From Accumulibacter sp. (GTDB lineage: Bacteria > Pseudomonadota > Gammaproteobacteria > Burkholderiales > Rhodocyclaceae): a stretch of 33,525 nt of DNA. The notes beneath the pieces are model-generated. The model had not been told where the DNA came from, did not search any database, and saw only the letters and a list, made by a program, of their open reading frames with translations. The stretch is taken from the NCBI GenBank assembly GCA_031266435.1, contig JAISAZ010000004.1:1-33525 (forward strand). The letters run 5' to 3'. The translations under genes and the position numbers were made by a program. Of the stretch, positions 32,261 through 33,525 are shown in pieces (within the stretch, counting starts at the first letter, position 1; every line of letters begins with the position of its first letter).

Positions 32261-32959
32261 TCAGGTCTTATGCGATAAGCGTAGAAAAATCTCCTTGTGC
32301 ATGGAAATCAATGTAACCAAAGCAAAAGCGCTTGGAAATATCAGCATCGGGGCTATCAGCCCCAAACCCAGCCGTGAAGTCATCATGAATACAAACAGAT
32401 GCTCAAAAAGGCGCTTTGTTCCTGAAATTTCCGAGTAACCCAGCACGGCTATCCTGGGAATAAGAAACGTGAAAAACATCATTACATAGGCAAGCAGTAA
32501 CCCTGCCAACAACTTCCCTGTGTCCTCTCTTCTTTGAAACCACTCTGGTAATTGGTACGAGAAAAAGCAACGAGTCGCTAAAATGGGATAAGTTACACAC
32601 AGCAAGGCTAGCGTAATGCATGTTGCTTCAGGGAATTCTGAAAGTCTTGCCCACCAATGGATAGGCACGTAGAGTGAAACGAGCGACGAAATCGGGATGA
32701 CGAAACAGTCCTCCAAAAATGGAAAGGTGGTGAGAATGTCGTCCGGCACCGTCAAGGCAACGAATAACGACAAGGCAAAATACCAGCCATAGGCGCGAAA
32801 ATATCGCACCTCTCTGTTTTTCAGATTTTCCCAGCGATATGCCCTTATATAAGGCTCAAACATGGCGCGACCATCCCTGTTTATTTCATTGGTATCTTGT
32901 GGAATACGAACCCGATCAATCCATTCGGAAATGAAGTTTCGGCGCTTCTTTCTTTTCAA
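32261..32959 (-). CDS. Polytopic membrane protein, unknown function
   Basis: This protein of up to 232 residues has about four TM segments: YGWYFALSLFVALTVP, CITLALLCVTYPILA, LLAGLLLAYVMMFFTFLI and LGLIAPMLIFPSAFALVTL. I recognise no family. The longest frame starts at TTG 32959 inside the 3' end of the preceding gene. ATG 32863 (MFEPYIRAY) is a plausible shorter start, and the basic N-terminal piece KRKKRRNFISEWIDR is real only if the TTG is used. The gene ends about 16 bp before the IS630 remnant. Base composition is AT-rich. Confidence 0.6.
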   Translation of the reverse strand: MKRKKRRNFISEWIDRVRIPQDTNEINRDGRAMFEPYIRAYRWENLKNREVRYFRAYGWYFALSLFVALTVPDDILTTFPFLEDCFVIPISSLVSLYVPIHWWARLSEFPEATCITLALLCVTYPILATRCFFSYQLPEWFQRREDTGKLLAGLLLAYVMMFFTFLIPRIAVLGYSEISGTKRLFEHLFVFMMTSRLGLGLIAPMLIFPSAFALVTLISMHKEIFLRLSHKT

Positions 32960-33416
32960 CGCGCGCTTCAGCTTTCGGAATGTTCGGATGGTTTGAAACG
33001 GGCAATCGATCTTTCCACAGACTGAGCGGCGTTACTTTCACGCTCGCTTCGTTCGCATCGTTGACATAGACCCGCGTACCCCTCGGTAGCGCGCGGTACG
33101 CGCCGCTTACCCTGTCCAATACGATCGGCGCCGAACCCGACGCGTCGTCGGACCTTCCGATTTTGAGGAATATATAGCGGCGCCCCGGAAGGGCGTTGCT
33201 CCAATAGGTATCCAGTACGCTGCTCCCGAAGTAACCGTCCGACGACCAGAATCGTTTGAGCGCAAGGAGCGGAGATTTCGGCTTGTCCTCCGAATAGAGC
33301 TTATGATGCGGGACTTTTTCTCCCGCCGGTTTCAAAATGAGACCCGTATGCTTTTCGAAGTTCTCCAAATCTGGATATTGATCCACCGAATAAACCTTGC
33401 CATTATAGAGCGGCAT
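32916..33416 (-). CDS. Hypothetical protein, possibly 5'-truncated by an IS630 element
   Basis: This 166-residue soluble protein matches no family I recognise. It shows VYSVDQYPDLENFEKHTG, LLALKRFWSSDGYFGSSVLDTYW and ALPGRRYIFLKIGR, then a Lys-rich tail (ARVEKKEAPKLHFRMD). The only start I see, ATG 33416, lies inside the last codons of the IS630-type transposase at 33403-33525 in another frame, with no good ribosome binding site. The original N-terminus may have been lost to the insertion. Confidence 0.5.
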   Translation of the reverse strand: MPLYNGKVYSVDQYPDLENFEKHTGLILKPAGEKVPHHKLYSEDKPKSPLLALKRFWSSDGYFGSSVLDTYWSNALPGRRYIFLKIGRSDDASGSAPIVLDRVSGAYRALPRGTRVYVNDANEASVKVTPLSLWKDRLPVSNHPNIPKAEARVEKKEAPKLHFRMD

Positions 33417-33525
33417 AAGAAGTGGAGGGAGCGGTAAAGAACGCCCTGACTTTTGCGGGGCGGAGCTGAACGGTTTTCAGGTGCGAGCGGATGTTGGTTT
33501 CGAGTTCGGCTTCGGTACGCGGCAT
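33403..33525 (-). mobile_element. IS630-family transposase, C-terminal end (runs off the window)
   Basis: The minus strand at the window edge codes 40 residues ending in a stop. ELETNIRSHLKTVQ, LRPAKVRAFFTAPS and TSYAAL form the classical IS630 transposase C-terminus. The sequence differs from the remnants at 1238 and 32182, so it belongs to another IS630-group element. Whether the transposase is complete cannot be seen. Confidence 0.8.

Overview
The window looks like a G+C-rich betaproteobacterial chromosome. The gene runs alaA-hom-thrC and mltG-tmk-holB-pilZ-tatD-ankyrin, with ygfZ divergent from mltG, are arrangements I associate with Rhodocyclales, Neisseriales and Burkholderiales. No rRNA or tRNA gene was recognised, so the genus stays open.

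Left third (1-15.5 kb): a complete type I secretion locus. A TolC-type outer membrane channel runs leftward off the window edge. After an IS630 transposase remnant come a DUF898 membrane protein, a small AT-rich membrane-anchored protein and one giant RTX gene (about 2755 aa), followed by a strong terminator, a HlyB/LapB-type ABC exporter and a HlyD-type adaptor. The RTX protein has an AT-rich N-terminal domain, then a FrpC-like self-processing module that begins at an Asp-Pro bond (D272-P273). After that come two arrays of calcium-binding repeats with an exact 492-bp (164-residue) period, separated by four Ig-like domains, and a C-terminal secretion region. No HlyC-type acyltransferase is present.

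Middle (15.5-28.4 kb): core metabolism and housekeeping. These are an alanine-type aminotransferase, homoserine dehydrogenase, threonine synthase, an ADP-ribosylglycohydrolase, YgfZ, MltG, thymidylate kinase, DNA polymerase III delta prime, PilZ, TatD and an exported ankyrin protein. A small coiled-coil/TM protein and a toxin-first HigBA-like toxin-antitoxin pair follow.

Right (28.4-33.5 kb, leftward): a 923-aa DUF2157/DUF4401/GDYXXLXY membrane fusion, a hotdog thioesterase and a patch of hypothetical, partly AT-rich genes bounded by two IS630-family ends.

The most unusual signal is a dispersed ~108-bp, hairpin-forming element present four times (13992, 15540, 20875, 23272). Each copy abuts a stop codon. 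In the two copies lying between co-directional genes it is exactly 36 codons long, stays open in frame, and its terminal TGA overlaps the ATG of the next gene (hlyD-like, tmk). It therefore appears to provide the downstream start codon and a possible translational bridge. The copy with no gene downstream has lost 1 nt and with it the frame.
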